Assembly (NCBI RefSeq): GCF_018130825.1
Contig: NZ_JAFCJS010000005.1
Location: 372,001 to 436,000, forward strand
Direction of reading: 5' to 3'
From: Bradyrhizobium liaoningense
GTDB lineage: Bacteria > Pseudomonadota > Alphaproteobacteria > Rhizobiales > Xanthobacteraceae
Length of the DNA stretch: 64,000 nt
The notes under the pieces were generated by a model. The model saw only the letters and a program-made list of their open reading frames with translations, was not told the DNA's origin and did not search any database. A program made the position numbers and the translations under genes. Of the stretch, positions 1 to 7,466 are shown one piece after another; position 1 is the first letter of the stretch; every line of letters begins with the position of its first letter.

Positions 1-1
1 C

Positions 2-79
2 AGCCCGCAGCTCGATCATTTCCGCCCGTTGATCGAGATCAACAGGAATATTGCCGCCGGTCTGTCCGGGCGGCCGTAG
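2..79 (+). CDS. C-terminal end of an unidentified gene cut by the window edge
   Basis: The second forward frame is open from the window edge to a TAG at 77-79 and would encode about 25 residues ending LSGRP. The codons look natural and the next gene starts 25 nt later on the same strand, so this may be the tail of an upstream gene. Too little is visible to name it. Its place next to flaG suggests, but does not show, a flagellar gene. Confidence 0.3.
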   Translation, partial: SPQLDHFRPLIEINRNIAAGLSGRP

Positions 80-104
80 ACGGAGACGGGTCGTGGCCGA
101 CGTC

Positions 105-458
105 ATGAGCATCCTGTCGAGCTCGTACAAGTCGGCCGGCATGTCGATTCCAAGCAAGACCAAATACGTTCCGGTCGATTCCTCGCTCTATCAGGGCACG
201 TGGACGGGCAAGTATCCCGACGGAAAGACGTTCTCGCTCAGCATCTCGCAGATCGACGGCTTCCGCGGGCAGGTCCACTATCAAAGCGGCAGCACGTCTC
301 AGTACCAGCAGGTGCTGATCAAGGACTCGGCGTTCCGGTTCGGCAACACCAAGTTTATTCTGACGGGTAACGGCACGGCCCAGATCAAGAACGTCGTCAC
401 CGACCCCGCGACCGGGTCGACCTACATCGACACCGCCCAAGCGACGCGGAGCACTTGA
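105..458 (+). CDS. Conserved hypothetical protein, beta-rich, next to flaG
   Basis: This 117-residue protein has no recognised domain. From about residue 27 it reads as alternating beta strands with glycine turns (YQGTWTGKYPDGKTFSLSI), like a small lipocalin-like or avidin-like barrel. There is no signal peptide or membrane helix. The ATG at 105 is preferred over a start at 51, because residues added by the longer form are an Arg-rich run unlike the rest. It converges with flaG, the two stop codons being adjacent. Function is unknown; a flagellar accessory role is inference from location only. Confidence 0.6.
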   Translation: MSILSSSYKSAGMSIPSKTKYVPVDSSLYQGTWTGKYPDGKTFSLSISQIDGFRGQVHYQSGSTSQYQQVLIKDSAFRFGNTKFILTGNGTAQIKNVVTDPATGSTYIDTAQATRST

Positions 459-818
459 TCAGGCGCTGAGGTCCGTGTTGAGCGGACGCGTCGGTTCGGA
501 CTTCAAGTCCAGTGCATGGAAGTAAGCGCGCCGGCGCAGCATGGCTTCGTCGGGGAACTGGTTGACCACCGCGTCCGTCCTGTCATTGACGACCTGAAAG
601 ACGAAGGATGCTGCTGCCTGGTCGAACACGACCTGGCGCGAGACGTTGTCGTTGCTGTGCACATCATTGCGCACGATCGCGCTCGCATCGCTCGCGGCGA
701 CCGTCTGGCTCACCGGAAGATCAGTTTGCACGGCTTCATTCGCCGCCGCATTCGACGTCGTTGTGATCTGCACGGGGGCCGGGATCCCCACCGGCCTGAT
801 GCTGAAATCTGTACTCAT
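459..818 (-). CDS. flaG: FlaG-family flagellar protein
   Basis: A 119-residue protein whose second half matches the FlaG family: VSRQVVFDQAAASFVFQVV, then DRTDAVVNQFPDEAMLRRRAY. This is the usual beta-hairpin followed by the PDE-LR helix near the C-terminus. The N-terminal half is a low-complexity Ala/Ser/Thr/Val linker, typical of FlaG. FlaG proteins are linked to filament length or number in several bacteria, but the mechanism is unsettled. A strong ribosome site (AGGAGG) precedes the ATG at 818. It lies beside flagellar rod and ring genes. Confidence 0.8.
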   Translation of the reverse strand: MSTDFSIRPVGIPAPVQITTTSNAAANEAVQTDLPVSQTVAASDASAIVRNDVHSNDNVSRQVVFDQAAASFVFQVVNDRTDAVVNQFPDEAMLRRRAYFHALDLKSEPTRPLNTDLSA

Positions 819-977
819 GGCAGCCTCCTGGTTGCCTTACTTGAGTCAAATCCCAACCCCTCTAATAACGCAACATTGGAACACCAGGACTGAAGACCCG
901 GTAAGCAAACGTGCCTAACCACGCGACGATACCGTCGCGCGGTTTTTCGTAAAATTGTCGCTTGTCTTCGACTGCGC

Positions 978-1475
978 TCAGAGCGAGCGGCTGACCGCGA
1001 GCGGCGTGATGTGGCGCGGGCCGGGAGCAGCGCGACGCCCGGCGGCGGTATAGGTGTTCGGTACGTTGCGCTTCTGGATCTCGGCATTGACGCCGCGCAC
1101 GACGCTCTCGGAGACCGCATGCGCGGTTGCGAGCACCGTGAGATTGACCTGGAGCATCGCGCGGAACGCATCGTGGTGGCGATGCAGCGTCGAGAGCAAT
1201 TCGGGCGCGGATTTCGCGAGCTGGGCCTGGTTCGCCTTCAGCTGGCTGACGGCGCCGACATAGTTGCGCGACAGCTCCTGCTTCCTGCTCTCGAGAGTCA
1301 TCGCCTCGCGCACCTTTCCGGCCCGCACCAGCTCGGTCTCGCGCTCGATCAGGCCGAGCAGGGCGCTCATGGCGTCCATCAGGTCTTCGGCGAGCTTGCG
1401 CGCCTCGGCGCTGCCGGGCGCGGTGTTCGGGCGCTGCGCTTGCATCGGCTGACGTGAGGCGTTGAACTGGTTCAT
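978..1475 (-). CDS. flgN: FlgN-like flagellar export chaperone
   Basis: A 165-residue mostly helical protein. Residues about 20-125 carry a FlgN-type helical bundle (LMDAMSALLGLIERETELV, then KQELSRNYV). FlgN proteins bind hook-filament junction subunits FlgK and FlgL and escort them to the export gate. The ATG at 1475 is chosen because the longer upstream frame runs into flgJ and reads as noise. The gene follows flgJ by 11 nt, so flgI-flgJ-flgN form one minus-strand operon. FlgN sequences diverge widely, so the family call rests on fold pattern plus location. Confidence 0.7.
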   Translation of the reverse strand: MNQFNASRQPMQAQRPNTAPGSAEARKLAEDLMDAMSALLGLIERETELVRAGKVREAMTLESRKQELSRNYVGAVSQLKANQAQLAKSAPELLSTLHRHHDAFRAMLQVNLTVLATAHAVSESVVRGVNAEIQKRNVPNTYTAAGRRAAPGPRHITPLAVSRSL

Positions 1476-1486
1476 CTCGTTGGACC

Positions 1487-1861
1487 TTATGCCGTACGAA
1501 GCGTGGTTTTCGCCTGCTGGATGATGAGGGTGCGATAGACGTCGCGGGCGACACCGACGCCGCCGGCATTGGCGAAGTTCTTGGAATATTGCTCGGTCAG
1601 CATCGAACGCCACACGCCGGTTCCGGGCGTGCTGCCGAACGGGCCATCGCCCTTCAGGCCCGAGGTCATCTGCGAGAACATGCTGTTGAGGAACATCGCC
1701 TCGAAATCGGTGGCGGTCTTCTGCGCCTTGGCCTGTTGCTGCGGCGCGACCTTTTGCAGGGCGGCCGCGAGCTCGAAATCGGGGCGGCCGTTGCGGCTCT
1801 CGACCGAGAACGCCGGGGCGTACGTCGTGAGGTGCGGGGTATTGATCGTGCTCGTCTGCAT
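1487..1861 (-). CDS. flgJ: Rod-assembly protein FlgJ, N-terminal domain form
   Basis: A 124-residue protein equal to the FlgJ N-terminal rod-binding domain: KTATDFEAMFLNSMFSQM at about residues 47-64 and the GPFGSTPGTGVWRSML region. The C-terminal muramidase domain of enterobacterial FlgJ is absent, as is usual in alphaproteobacteria; a separate lytic enzyme must open the peptidoglycan. The ATG at 1861 overlaps the flgI stop by one base (TGATG); a GTG at 1864 is also possible. This overlap points to translational coupling. Acts in the periplasm during rod assembly. Confidence 0.85.
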   Translation of the reverse strand: MQTSTINTPHLTTYAPAFSVESRNGRPDFELAAALQKVAPQQQAKAQKTATDFEAMFLNSMFSQMTSGLKGDGPFGSTPGTGVWRSMLTEQYSKNFANAGGVGVARDVYRTLIIQQAKTTLRTA

Positions 1862-2985
1862 CACATCACCTCGATGTCGGCTTCGATCGCACCGGCGGCC
1901 TTGATCGCCTGGAGGATGCTGATCATGTCGCGGGGGCCGATGCCGAGGCCGTTGAGGCCGTCGACGAGCTGCTGGAGCGAGACGCCGTTCTTGACGAGGG
2001 CCAGCTTCCTGCCGTCCTCGGTGACGGTGACGCTGCTGCGCGGCGCGACCACGGTGCGGCCGCGCGACAGCGGGTTGGGCTGGCTCACCTGCGGGCTCTC
2101 GGAGATCGTGACGGTGAGGTTGCCCTGCGCCACCGCGACTGTGGCGACGCGGACGTCGCGGCCCATCACGATGATGCCGCTGCGTTCGTCGATGACGATC
2201 TTGGCGGCGAGATCGGGATCGACCTGGAGCTGCTCGATCTCGGTGAGAAAGGCGACGACGTTACCCTTGAACTCCGGCGGGACCGACAGCTGCACCGTCG
2301 AGGGATCGATCGGCTCGGCGGTCTTGACGCCGAGATAGTCATTGACCGCCGCCGCGATGCGCTTGGCGGTGGTGAAGTCGGCGTTGCGCAGCGCCAGGCG
2401 GACGTTCGGCAGGCGGTTGAGCGCGAACTCGATCTCGCGCTCGATGATGGCACCGTTGGCGATGCGCCCCACCGTCGGGACGCCGCGCACGATCTTGGCC
2501 GCCTCGCCCTCGGCCTGGAAGCCCGAGATCGCGAGCGAGCCCTGCGCCACCGCATAGACATTGCCGTCGGCACCGAGCAGGGGAGTGACGAGCAGGGTGC
2601 CGCCCTGCAGGTTCTTGGCATCGCCGAGCGCGGAGACGGTGACGTCCATGCGCGTGCCCTGGGTGGCGAAGGCCGGCAGATTGCCGGTCACCATCACGGC
2701 GGCGACGTTGCCGGTGCGGATGGTGGCGCCGCGGATGTTGACGCCCATGCGCTCGAGCATCGCCTGCAGCGACTGCTTGGTGAAGGGGATGTTGTTGAGC
2801 GTGTCGCCGGTCCCGTTGAGGCCGACGACGAGGCCGTAGCCGATGAGCTGGTTCTGCCGCACGCCTTCGATATTGGCGAGGTCCTTGATGCGCGAGGTCG
2901 CAGCCGCTGACGTGACTGACAACGCCAGCGCCGACAGCGCGGCGCAGGCCACCCCAGCAATCCTCACCCAACGAACGCCTGGCAT
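1861..2985 (-). CDS. flgI: Flagellar P-ring protein FlgI
   Basis: A 374-residue FlgI, the usual length. It has a cleavable signal peptide (residues 1 to about 27, ending SAAATS), then SRIKDLANIEGVRQNQLIGYGLVVGLNGTGD in pieces typical of the family (DLANIEGVR; LVVGLNGTGD). The C-terminus ends with the LVDGLNGLG and DMISILQAIKAAGA motifs. FlgI forms the periplasmic P ring around the rod. The ATG at 2985 has GGGGAG 9 nt upstream and gives a proper signal peptide; an upstream in-frame start at 3090 would add a non-signal extension. First gene of flgI-flgJ-flgN, behind a sigma-54-type promoter at 3074-3089. Confidence 0.95.
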   Translation of the reverse strand: MPGVRWVRIAGVACAALSALALSVTSAAATSRIKDLANIEGVRQNQLIGYGLVVGLNGTGDTLNNIPFTKQSLQAMLERMGVNIRGATIRTGNVAAVMVTGNLPAFATQGTRMDVTVSALGDAKNLQGGTLLVTPLLGADGNVYAVAQGSLAISGFQAEGEAAKIVRGVPTVGRIANGAIIEREIEFALNRLPNVRLALRNADFTTAKRIAAAVNDYLGVKTAEPIDPSTVQLSVPPEFKGNVVAFLTEIEQLQVDPDLAAKIVIDERSGIIVMGRDVRVATVAVAQGNLTVTISESPQVSQPNPLSRGRTVVAPRSSVTVTEDGRKLALVKNGVSLQQLVDGLNGLGIGPRDMISILQAIKAAGAIEADIEVM

Positions 2986-3073
2986 CCTCTGCTCCCCAAG
3001 GCTTCCAAAGAGCCTCCTCAAATCGAAAAGACCTGCACGACACTCCCATGACGAGCTGGTCCGGCGCTTTCCT

Positions 3074-3089
3074 TGCGAGCGCTGTGCCA
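3074..3089 (-). promoter_or_regulatory. Sigma-54 type promoter for flgI-flgJ-flgN
   Basis: On the minus strand the sequence reads TGGCACAGCGCTCGCA. GG and GC are separated by exactly 10 nt, matching the -24/-12 consensus TGGCAC-N5-TTGCA with one mismatch in the -12 element. It lies about 90 nt upstream of the flgI start. A CGGCA-N5-TGCCG palindrome about 100 bp further upstream would be a suitable enhancer site. Confidence 0.7.
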
Positions 3090-3187
3090 ACGTGGGGCAG
3101 AGGGATTAGGCGGTTGAATAGGTTGAATAAATCTGTTTCGACCGGTGTCAGCGGGCGTTCGCCTTCAGGAGCGAAACTGCCGCCTGT

Positions 3188-3202
3188 CGGCAGATTTTGC
3201 CG
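3188..3202. promoter_or_regulatory. FlbD-like palindrome between flgI and fliX
   Basis: A perfect inverted repeat CGGCA-GATTT-TGCCG. It resembles the ftr enhancer to which the flagellar activator FlbD binds in Caulobacter (recalled, not checked). It sits about 100 bp upstream of the flgI sigma-54 promoter and about 70 bp upstream of fliX. Three related copies occur before other flagellar operons in this window. Confidence 0.5.
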
Positions 3203-3207
3203 GGCCG

Positions 3208-3222
3208 TTTACGGGTCGTTAA
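3208..3222 (+). promoter_or_regulatory. CtrA-like box before fliX
   Basis: TTTA-N7-TTAA, one base off the CtrA consensus TTAA-N7-TTAA, followed by CCAT as at other flagellar sites here. It lies 46 nt upstream of the fliX start codon. CtrA control of early flagellar genes is established in Caulobacter; its use here is inferred. Confidence 0.4.
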
Positions 3223-3268
3223 CCATAAAACGGCGAAGGTGAGGCATCGATCACCCGGATTGCTTCCG

Positions 3269-3682
3269 ATGCGCATCTACGGACCGAACGGCACCACGCT
3301 TGGAACGCCGGCCAGCCAGGCCAGACGAACCGGCTCTGGCACCTTCGTGCTGCCCGACACCTCCTCGGCGCAGGAGACGCGGAGCGCCGCTGCACCGAAG
3401 GCCGCAGCCAACATCGACGCCCTGCTCGCGCTGCAAGGCGTCGAGGAGGATCCGGTCGAGCGCCGCAAGCGCTCGGTCGCCCGCGGCAGGACCGCGCTCG
3501 ACGTGCTCGACGAGCTCAAGATGGGGCTCCTGTCCGGCAACCTCGACGCATCGACCGTGATGCGGCTGCGCGATGCTGCGGCGAACCTGAAATCGTCCTC
3601 GGGCGATCCCGGGCTGGACTCCGTGCTCTCGGAGATCGAGCTGCGTGTCGAGGTCGAACTGGCGAAGGTGGGACAGGCGTAG
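3269..3682 (+). CDS. fliX: Flagellar assembly regulator FliX
   Basis: A 137-residue protein with the FliX pattern: N-terminus MRIYGPNGT, a disordered Ser/Ala-rich linker, then helices including DALLALQGVEEDPVERRKR (about 50-68) and the C-terminal ARGRTALDVLDELKMGLLSG stretch and LDSVLSEIELRVEVELAK helix. In Caulobacter FliX couples basal-body assembly to the activity of FlbD, the sigma-54 activator of late flagellar genes. The ATG at 3269 is selected because FliX begins with MRI; a longer frame from 3197 is not needed. Divergent from flgI, sharing the FlbD-like and CtrA-like sites between them. Confidence 0.9.
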   Translation: MRIYGPNGTTLGTPASQARRTGSGTFVLPDTSSAQETRSAAAPKAAANIDALLALQGVEEDPVERRKRSVARGRTALDVLDELKMGLLSGNLDASTVMRLRDAAANLKSSSGDPGLDSVLSEIELRVEVELAKVGQA

Positions 3683-3691
3683 TCACGTTAT

Positions 3692-3831
3692 CCGTCACCC
3701 TGAGGTGCGCGCCCTGCAAAGCAGGGCAAGCCTCGAAGGGCGACGGCCCCGCTGAAGCATCTCGGCCATGCATCCTTCGAGGCTCCCGGCGCGATGCTGT
3801 GCATCGCACCACTCGCACCTCAGGATGACGG
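3692..3831. repeat. Palindromic intergenic repeat (cctgaggtgcg type)
   Basis: The element begins CCGTCACCCTGAGGTGCG and ends with the near-complement CGCACCTCAGGATGACGG, with inner inverted segments (GCCCTGC/GCAGGGC and CCTTCGAGGC arms). Related arms occur at 36073-36207. This resembles the REP/BIME-like repeats common in Bradyrhizobium chromosomes. It fills the space between fliX and a convergent regulator gene and could act as a bidirectional terminator. Confidence 0.7.
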
Positions 3832-3860
3832 GACTTCTGTAAGCGATCTTCGCACGCACC

Positions 3861-4232
3861 CTACGCCGCTTCCTCCTTCAACTGCGCGTCGTAGCGGCGC
3901 TGGGCGGCGAGCACGTCTTTCAGATTCTGCTCGGCCCAGTCGCGCAGGGGATCGACGGCGGCGGCGAGCGTCAGCCCGAGCTGCGTGATCGAATACTCAA
4001 CCGTCACGGGCACGGTTGCGATGGCGCGGCGTCTGATCAGCCCGTCGCGTTCGAGCGATTTCAGAACCTGGCTCAGCATCTTCTGCGAAATGCCTTCAAT
4101 CGTGCGGCGCAACTGATTGAAGCGCATCGGTTCTTCGCGCAGCAGCAAGAGGATCAGCACCGCCCATTTGTCGCCGACGCGGTCGAGGATCTGGCGCGTG
4201 GGGCAGTTGGCTGCATAGACGTCGGGCTTCAT
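3861..4232 (-). CDS. HxlR-family transcriptional regulator
   Basis: A 123-residue winged-helix protein of the HxlR family. Visible family marks are NCPTRQILDRVGDKWAVLIL near the N-terminus (residues 9-28), RFNQLRRTIEGISQKMLSQ as the recognition helix region, and LKSLERDGLIRR before the wing. Cys10 is in the position of the redox- or electrophile-reactive cysteine of YodB/QsrR-type members. It is divergent from a short NAD(P)-dependent reductase gene, which it probably represses. That pairing is typical for HxlR regulators. The effector is unknown. Confidence 0.88.
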   Translation of the reverse strand: MKPDVYAANCPTRQILDRVGDKWAVLILLLLREEPMRFNQLRRTIEGISQKMLSQVLKSLERDGLIRRRAIATVPVTVEYSITQLGLTLAAAVDPLRDWAEQNLKDVLAAQRRYDAQLKEEAA

Positions 4233-4339
4233 CGTCGGGTCCTCAATCCATACCGGTCGCCTGCGTGCGCCGGTTCGTTATGCCGGTTACTCCAGCGTAA
4301 TCAGGTAAGCACAAAGTGCTCTCTTAACACCAGCATTCT

Positions 4340-4369
4340 TTGCGATATCTAGTCACCGTTAGTTACTAT
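4340..4369 (+). promoter_or_regulatory. Candidate sigma-70 promoter of the reductase gene
   Basis: TTGCGA, an 18-nt spacer and TACTAT, ending 19 nt before the ATG at 4389. The region between the divergent regulator and reductase genes has lower G+C than its surroundings. It would hold the regulator's operator; I could not define a clear palindrome. Confidence 0.4.
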
Positions 4370-4388
4370 AGAAGCAAAGGAGCCTTCC

Positions 4389-5000
4389 ATGAAAATCGCA
4401 GTCGCCGGCGCCTCGGGCCGGGCCGGGTCGGAGATCACCAAGGAGCTGTCGCGCCGCGGCCACAGCGTTACCGCCATCGCCCGGAACCCGGAGAAGATTG
4501 CGGCCCTGCCAAATGTCACGCCGACCAAGGGGGACGTGCTCGACCAGGCGGGCTTGACCAAGCTGTGGGCCGGGCACGACGTGGCCGTGAGTTCCGTCCA
4601 CTTCCTGGCCAGCGACCCGCAGAAGCTGATCGGCGCGGCCAAGGGGTCCGGGGTGGGCCGTTACCTCGTTGTCGGCGGAGCCGGCAGCCTCGAAGTCGCC
4701 TCCGGCGTGAAGCTGGTCACAACTCCCGGTTTTCCGGCTCAGTACAAGGCCGAGGCGGAGGCGGGCTCCGCCTTTCTCGACCTGCTGCGTCAGGAAAAGG
4801 ACCTGAACTGGACCTTCATCTCGCCATCGGCGCTGTTCATCGAGGGGGAACGCACCGGCAAGTTCCGGCTCGGGACCGACCTGCTTCTCGCAGATGCGAA
4901 CGGCAAGAGCTGGATCAGTTTCGCCGACTATGCCATCGCGCTCGCCGACGAGGTCGAGAAACCGGCCCATCTGAAGCAGCGTTTCACGGTCGGTTACTAG
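4389..5000 (+). CDS. NAD(P)-dependent oxidoreductase, NmrA/atypical SDR type
   Basis: A 203-residue Rossmann protein. The nucleotide-binding loop is GASGRAGSEI at residues 7-16, and R32 after the second strand suggests NADP(H). GGAGSLE and the PGFPAQYKAEAEAG segment match atypical short-chain reductases of the NmrA/YwnB type, with Y and K of a possible YxxxK. Length is typical. It is the target of the divergent HxlR regulator, as in quinone- or electrophile-responsive pairs. Its substrate cannot be told. Ribosome site AGGAG lies 7 nt before the start. Confidence 0.8.
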   Translation: MKIAVAGASGRAGSEITKELSRRGHSVTAIARNPEKIAALPNVTPTKGDVLDQAGLTKLWAGHDVAVSSVHFLASDPQKLIGAAKGSGVGRYLVVGGAGSLEVASGVKLVTTPGFPAQYKAEAEAGSAFLDLLRQEKDLNWTFISPSALFIEGERTGKFRLGTDLLLADANGKSWISFADYAIALADEVEKPAHLKQRFTVGY

Positions 5001-5082
5001 GCCTTCGGCCGCTCCCGGGCCCTTCAGGATAAACCTTCCTGTGCAAGGGCTTGGGAGCGGTAACCGGACGCTCAGGGAAATA

Positions 5083-5111
5083 TTGTCTGTCACAGGAGGC
5101 CGCTATATAAC
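5083..5111 (+). promoter_or_regulatory. Sigma-70 type promoter of dksA
   Basis: TTGTCT, a 17-nt spacer and TATAAC, a good housekeeping match. Predicted transcription begins near 5118, about 30 nt before the TTG at 5148 and 100 nt before the ATG at 5217. Confidence 0.5.
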
Positions 5112-5147
5112 GCCCCGCTCAACGGACCCCGTTCCGTTTGCGAGTCG

Positions 5148-5582
5148 TTGCTTAGACAGATAGGCCGCCCTTTGGAAAAGTTGAAAAACTACCGACCGAC
5201 CGAAAAAGAGCCTTTCATGAACGACCGGCAGAAGGAGTACTTCCGTTTGAAGCTCCTCGCCTGGAAGGATGAGATTCTCAAAGAGTCCAAGCTCACCCTG
5301 CAAGCCCTGCAGGAGGAGAACGTGAACCACCCCGATCTTGCCGATCGGGCATCGTCCGAAACCGACCGCGCCATCGAACTCCGCGCCCGCGACCGCCAGC
5401 GCAAGTTGATCGCCAAGATCGACGCCGCGCTCCAGCGTATCGAGGACAACACCTACGGCTATTGCGAGGACACCGGCGAGCCAATTTCGTTGAAGCGGCT
5501 CGAAGCCCGGCCCATCGCGACGCTCTCGGTGGAAGCGCAGGAGCGCCACGAGAAACGCGAGAAGGTTTATCGCGACGAATAA
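5148..5582 (+). CDS. dksA: RNA polymerase-binding transcription factor DksA
   Basis: A 144-residue DksA. The coiled-coil tip motif DxxDxA is present as D63, D66, A68, and the globular end has YGYCEDTGEPISLKRLEARP. Of the four zinc cysteines of E. coli DksA only Cys106 remains; the others are T, S and A, so this is a zinc-independent type, seen in other alphaproteobacteria. DksA binds in the polymerase secondary channel and works with ppGpp. The TTG at 5148 keeps the N-terminal RQIGRPLEKLKNYRP segment; the ATG at 5217 would give 121 residues with a better ribosome site. Start choice is uncertain. It sits in the flagellar locus, as in other alphaproteobacteria. Confidence 0.9.
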   Translation: MLRQIGRPLEKLKNYRPTEKEPFMNDRQKEYFRLKLLAWKDEILKESKLTLQALQEENVNHPDLADRASSETDRAIELRARDRQRKLIAKIDAALQRIEDNTYGYCEDTGEPISLKRLEARPIATLSVEAQERHEKREKVYRDE

Positions 5583-5587
5583 GGTCC

Positions 5588-5616
5588 GAGCCGCAGCGAT
5601 GCGGCTCTTTGTTTTT
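5588..5616 (+). terminator. Intrinsic terminator of dksA
   Basis: An 8-bp stem GAGCCGCA/TGCGGCTC with a GCGA tetraloop, followed by TTTGTTTTT, six nt after the dksA stop. Confidence 0.85.
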
Positions 5617-5864
5617 GGACGCAAGGCGCCATTTCGCGCCGTGCTCGGCATTTTGCCTGTCGCTTGCCACCGCCCGCATCAACGTGTGAGCGCAATCGCG
5701 AAAAGTGAATCGCGATCAATGGGCTAGACTCGAGTCCTCCGAGCTCACGTGAGTTCGGATGAGAAACTACCTTCACTTCAGGTGCGGGACGTTTTGCGAG
5801 TCGCATCAACTAGATCGGCTCGGATGCTCAGTGGCTGATCCAGCTGCATCAAGCAGCGCTGCAA

Positions 5865-6263
5865 TCAGGCCTCGCGCGACGCCAGGAGGCGTGCGTCCCC
5901 ATAAAGCCGCGACCAGCTCAATATTTCCTTAAACGCCGGCAGCAGCCCGTAGGCCGCATCCGTCAGCTCGTACTCGACCCTTAGGGGTTTCCCCGCAAAG
6001 GCCGTTCGGGACACCAGCCCGTCCTGTTCGAGCTCGCGCAGTTGCATGGTCAGCATGTGCTGGGTGATGCCGCTGATCGACCGCCGCAAGGCGCCGAAGC
6101 GAACCGCGCCGTTCATCAGGGCGAACAGGATCTCCAGCTTCCACTTGCCGCCGAGGGCATGGATGGCCCGCTTGAAGTCGGCGAGCAAGACGGGATCGGG
6201 GCTGCAATCGCAGTCGCCGTCGCAAGAGTTGGTCAGGTTTTCCATACCGGTCTCGAAATCCAT
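5865..6263 (-). CDS. HxlR-family regulator with a cysteine-rich N-terminus
   Basis: About 132 residues. The winged helix is clear: HALGGKWKLEILFALMNGAV, RFGALRRSISGITQHMLTMQ and LRELEQDGLVSR, then the wing with VEYELT. The N-terminus holds a C-x3-C-x-C cluster (SCDGDCDC), unusual for the family and able to sense thiol-reactive compounds or metal; that is inference. Starts at 6263 or 6245 are both possible. Long open frames further upstream are antisense to the next gene and are ignored. Divergent from an NAD-dependent epimerase-like gene, its likely target. Confidence 0.85.
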   Translation of the reverse strand: MDFETGMENLTNSCDGDCDCSPDPVLLADFKRAIHALGGKWKLEILFALMNGAVRFGALRRSISGITQHMLTMQLRELEQDGLVSRTAFAGKPLRVEYELTDAAYGLLPAFKEILSWSRLYGDARLLASREA

Positions 6264-6356
6264 TCTACTTGTCCGCAAGCACATAGTGACCAGATGCGGC
6301 CTTGAGCAGGGCGTTGGTGGAACCAATTTACCGGCCCGCAACGAGGGAATTTGGCA

Positions 6357-7385
6357 ATGAGCATTGTTCTGGTCACCGGCGGGTCGGGCTTCGTCGGCAT
6401 CCATGTCGTCCTGCAACTTCTGGCCGCCGGTCACGCGGTGCGGACGACGGTGCGCCGGCCGGAGCGTCAAGCCGACGTGCTGGCCATGTTGCGCGAGGGT
6501 GGGGCGGCTTCGCCGGAGAGCGTATCCTTCGTCACGGCCGACCTCGTCCGGGACGAGGGGTGGCGCGAGGCGGCTGCGGGTTGCGACTACGTGCTCCATG
6601 TCGCCTCGCCGCTGTCGACCAGTGTTCCCAAGGACGAGAACGAGATGATCATCCCGGCCCGCGACGGCACGCTGCGGGTGCTGCGCGCCGCGCGCGAGGC
6701 CGGCGTCAAACGCGTCGTCATCACCTCGTCGCTGGGTGCGGTCGGCTACGGCCATCCGCCGCGCGAGAAACCCTTCGACGAGACCGACTGGACCAATCTC
6801 GGCGGCGCCGACGTGCAGCCCTACATCAAGTCCAAGACGCTGGCCGAACGGGCGGCCTGGGATTTCATTGTGCAGGAGGGCGGTGGGCTGGAACTGTCGG
6901 TCGTCAATCCCGCCGGTATCTTCGGTCCCGTGCTGGGGCCGGATTTCTCCGGCTCGATCGAGATCGTCAAATCGCTGCTCGACGGTGCCATGCCGGCGGT
7001 GCCACGGGTCTATTTCGGCGTGGTCGACGTGCGCGACGTCGCCGATCTGCATCTGCGGGCAATGACGGCGCCGCAGGCCAAAGGTGAGCGCTTCATCGCC
7101 GTCTCCGGCGCCACGATGTCGATCCTCGACATCGGCAAGGTGCTGCGGCGGGAACTCGGGCCGGCCGCTCGCCGGGTTCCGCGACTCCAGGCCCCGGACT
7201 GGCTGGTGCGGCTGGCCGCGAACCGGATTCCGTTGCTGCGCGCGGTCGTGCCGATGCTCGGAAAGGTCAGGCATTCCACCAGCGCCAAGGCGCGGTCGCT
7301 GCTCGGCTGGCAGCCCCGCTCCAACGATGAGGCAATCCTTGCGACCGCCGAGAGCCTGATCCGGCTTGGCCTCATCAAGCCGTGA
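6357..7385 (+). CDS. NAD(P)-dependent epimerase/dehydratase, dihydroflavonol-reductase-like
   Basis: A 342-residue extended SDR. VTGGSGFVGIHVV gives the GxxGxxG cofactor site at about residues 7-13. VVITSSLGAVGYG supplies the catalytic Ser/Thr strand, and YIKSKTLAE the YxxxK pair. NPAGIFGPVLGPDFS is typical of the dihydroflavonol-4-reductase/aldehyde-reductase branch. The ATG at 6357 has GAGGGA 9 nt upstream and is better than the TTG at 6351. Divergent from the HxlR gene; the small hydratase-family gene downstream may be cotranscribed. The substrate is probably an aldehyde or ketone. Confidence 0.85.
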   Translation: MSIVLVTGGSGFVGIHVVLQLLAAGHAVRTTVRRPERQADVLAMLREGGAASPESVSFVTADLVRDEGWREAAAGCDYVLHVASPLSTSVPKDENEMIIPARDGTLRVLRAAREAGVKRVVITSSLGAVGYGHPPREKPFDETDWTNLGGADVQPYIKSKTLAERAAWDFIVQEGGGLELSVVNPAGIFGPVLGPDFSGSIEIVKSLLDGAMPAVPRVYFGVVDVRDVADLHLRAMTAPQAKGERFIAVSGATMSILDIGKVLRRELGPAARRVPRLQAPDWLVRLAANRIPLLRAVVPMLGKVRHSTSAKARSLLGWQPRSNDEAILATAESLIRLGLIKP

Positions 7386-7466
7386 GACCGCCGCCCGCGC
7401 TTGTCAGGCCGGAGCGGGGATGCTGAACTGCCGTCCCTTGATTGGGTAACGTGGGAGGCGGCGCCG

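Noticed and set aside
5865..7274. A 469-codon minus-strand frame covering the epimerase-like gene
   Set aside because: Only its last part is the HxlR gene. The rest is antisense to a well-supported SDR enzyme and has the Arg/Gly/His-rich composition of shadow frames.
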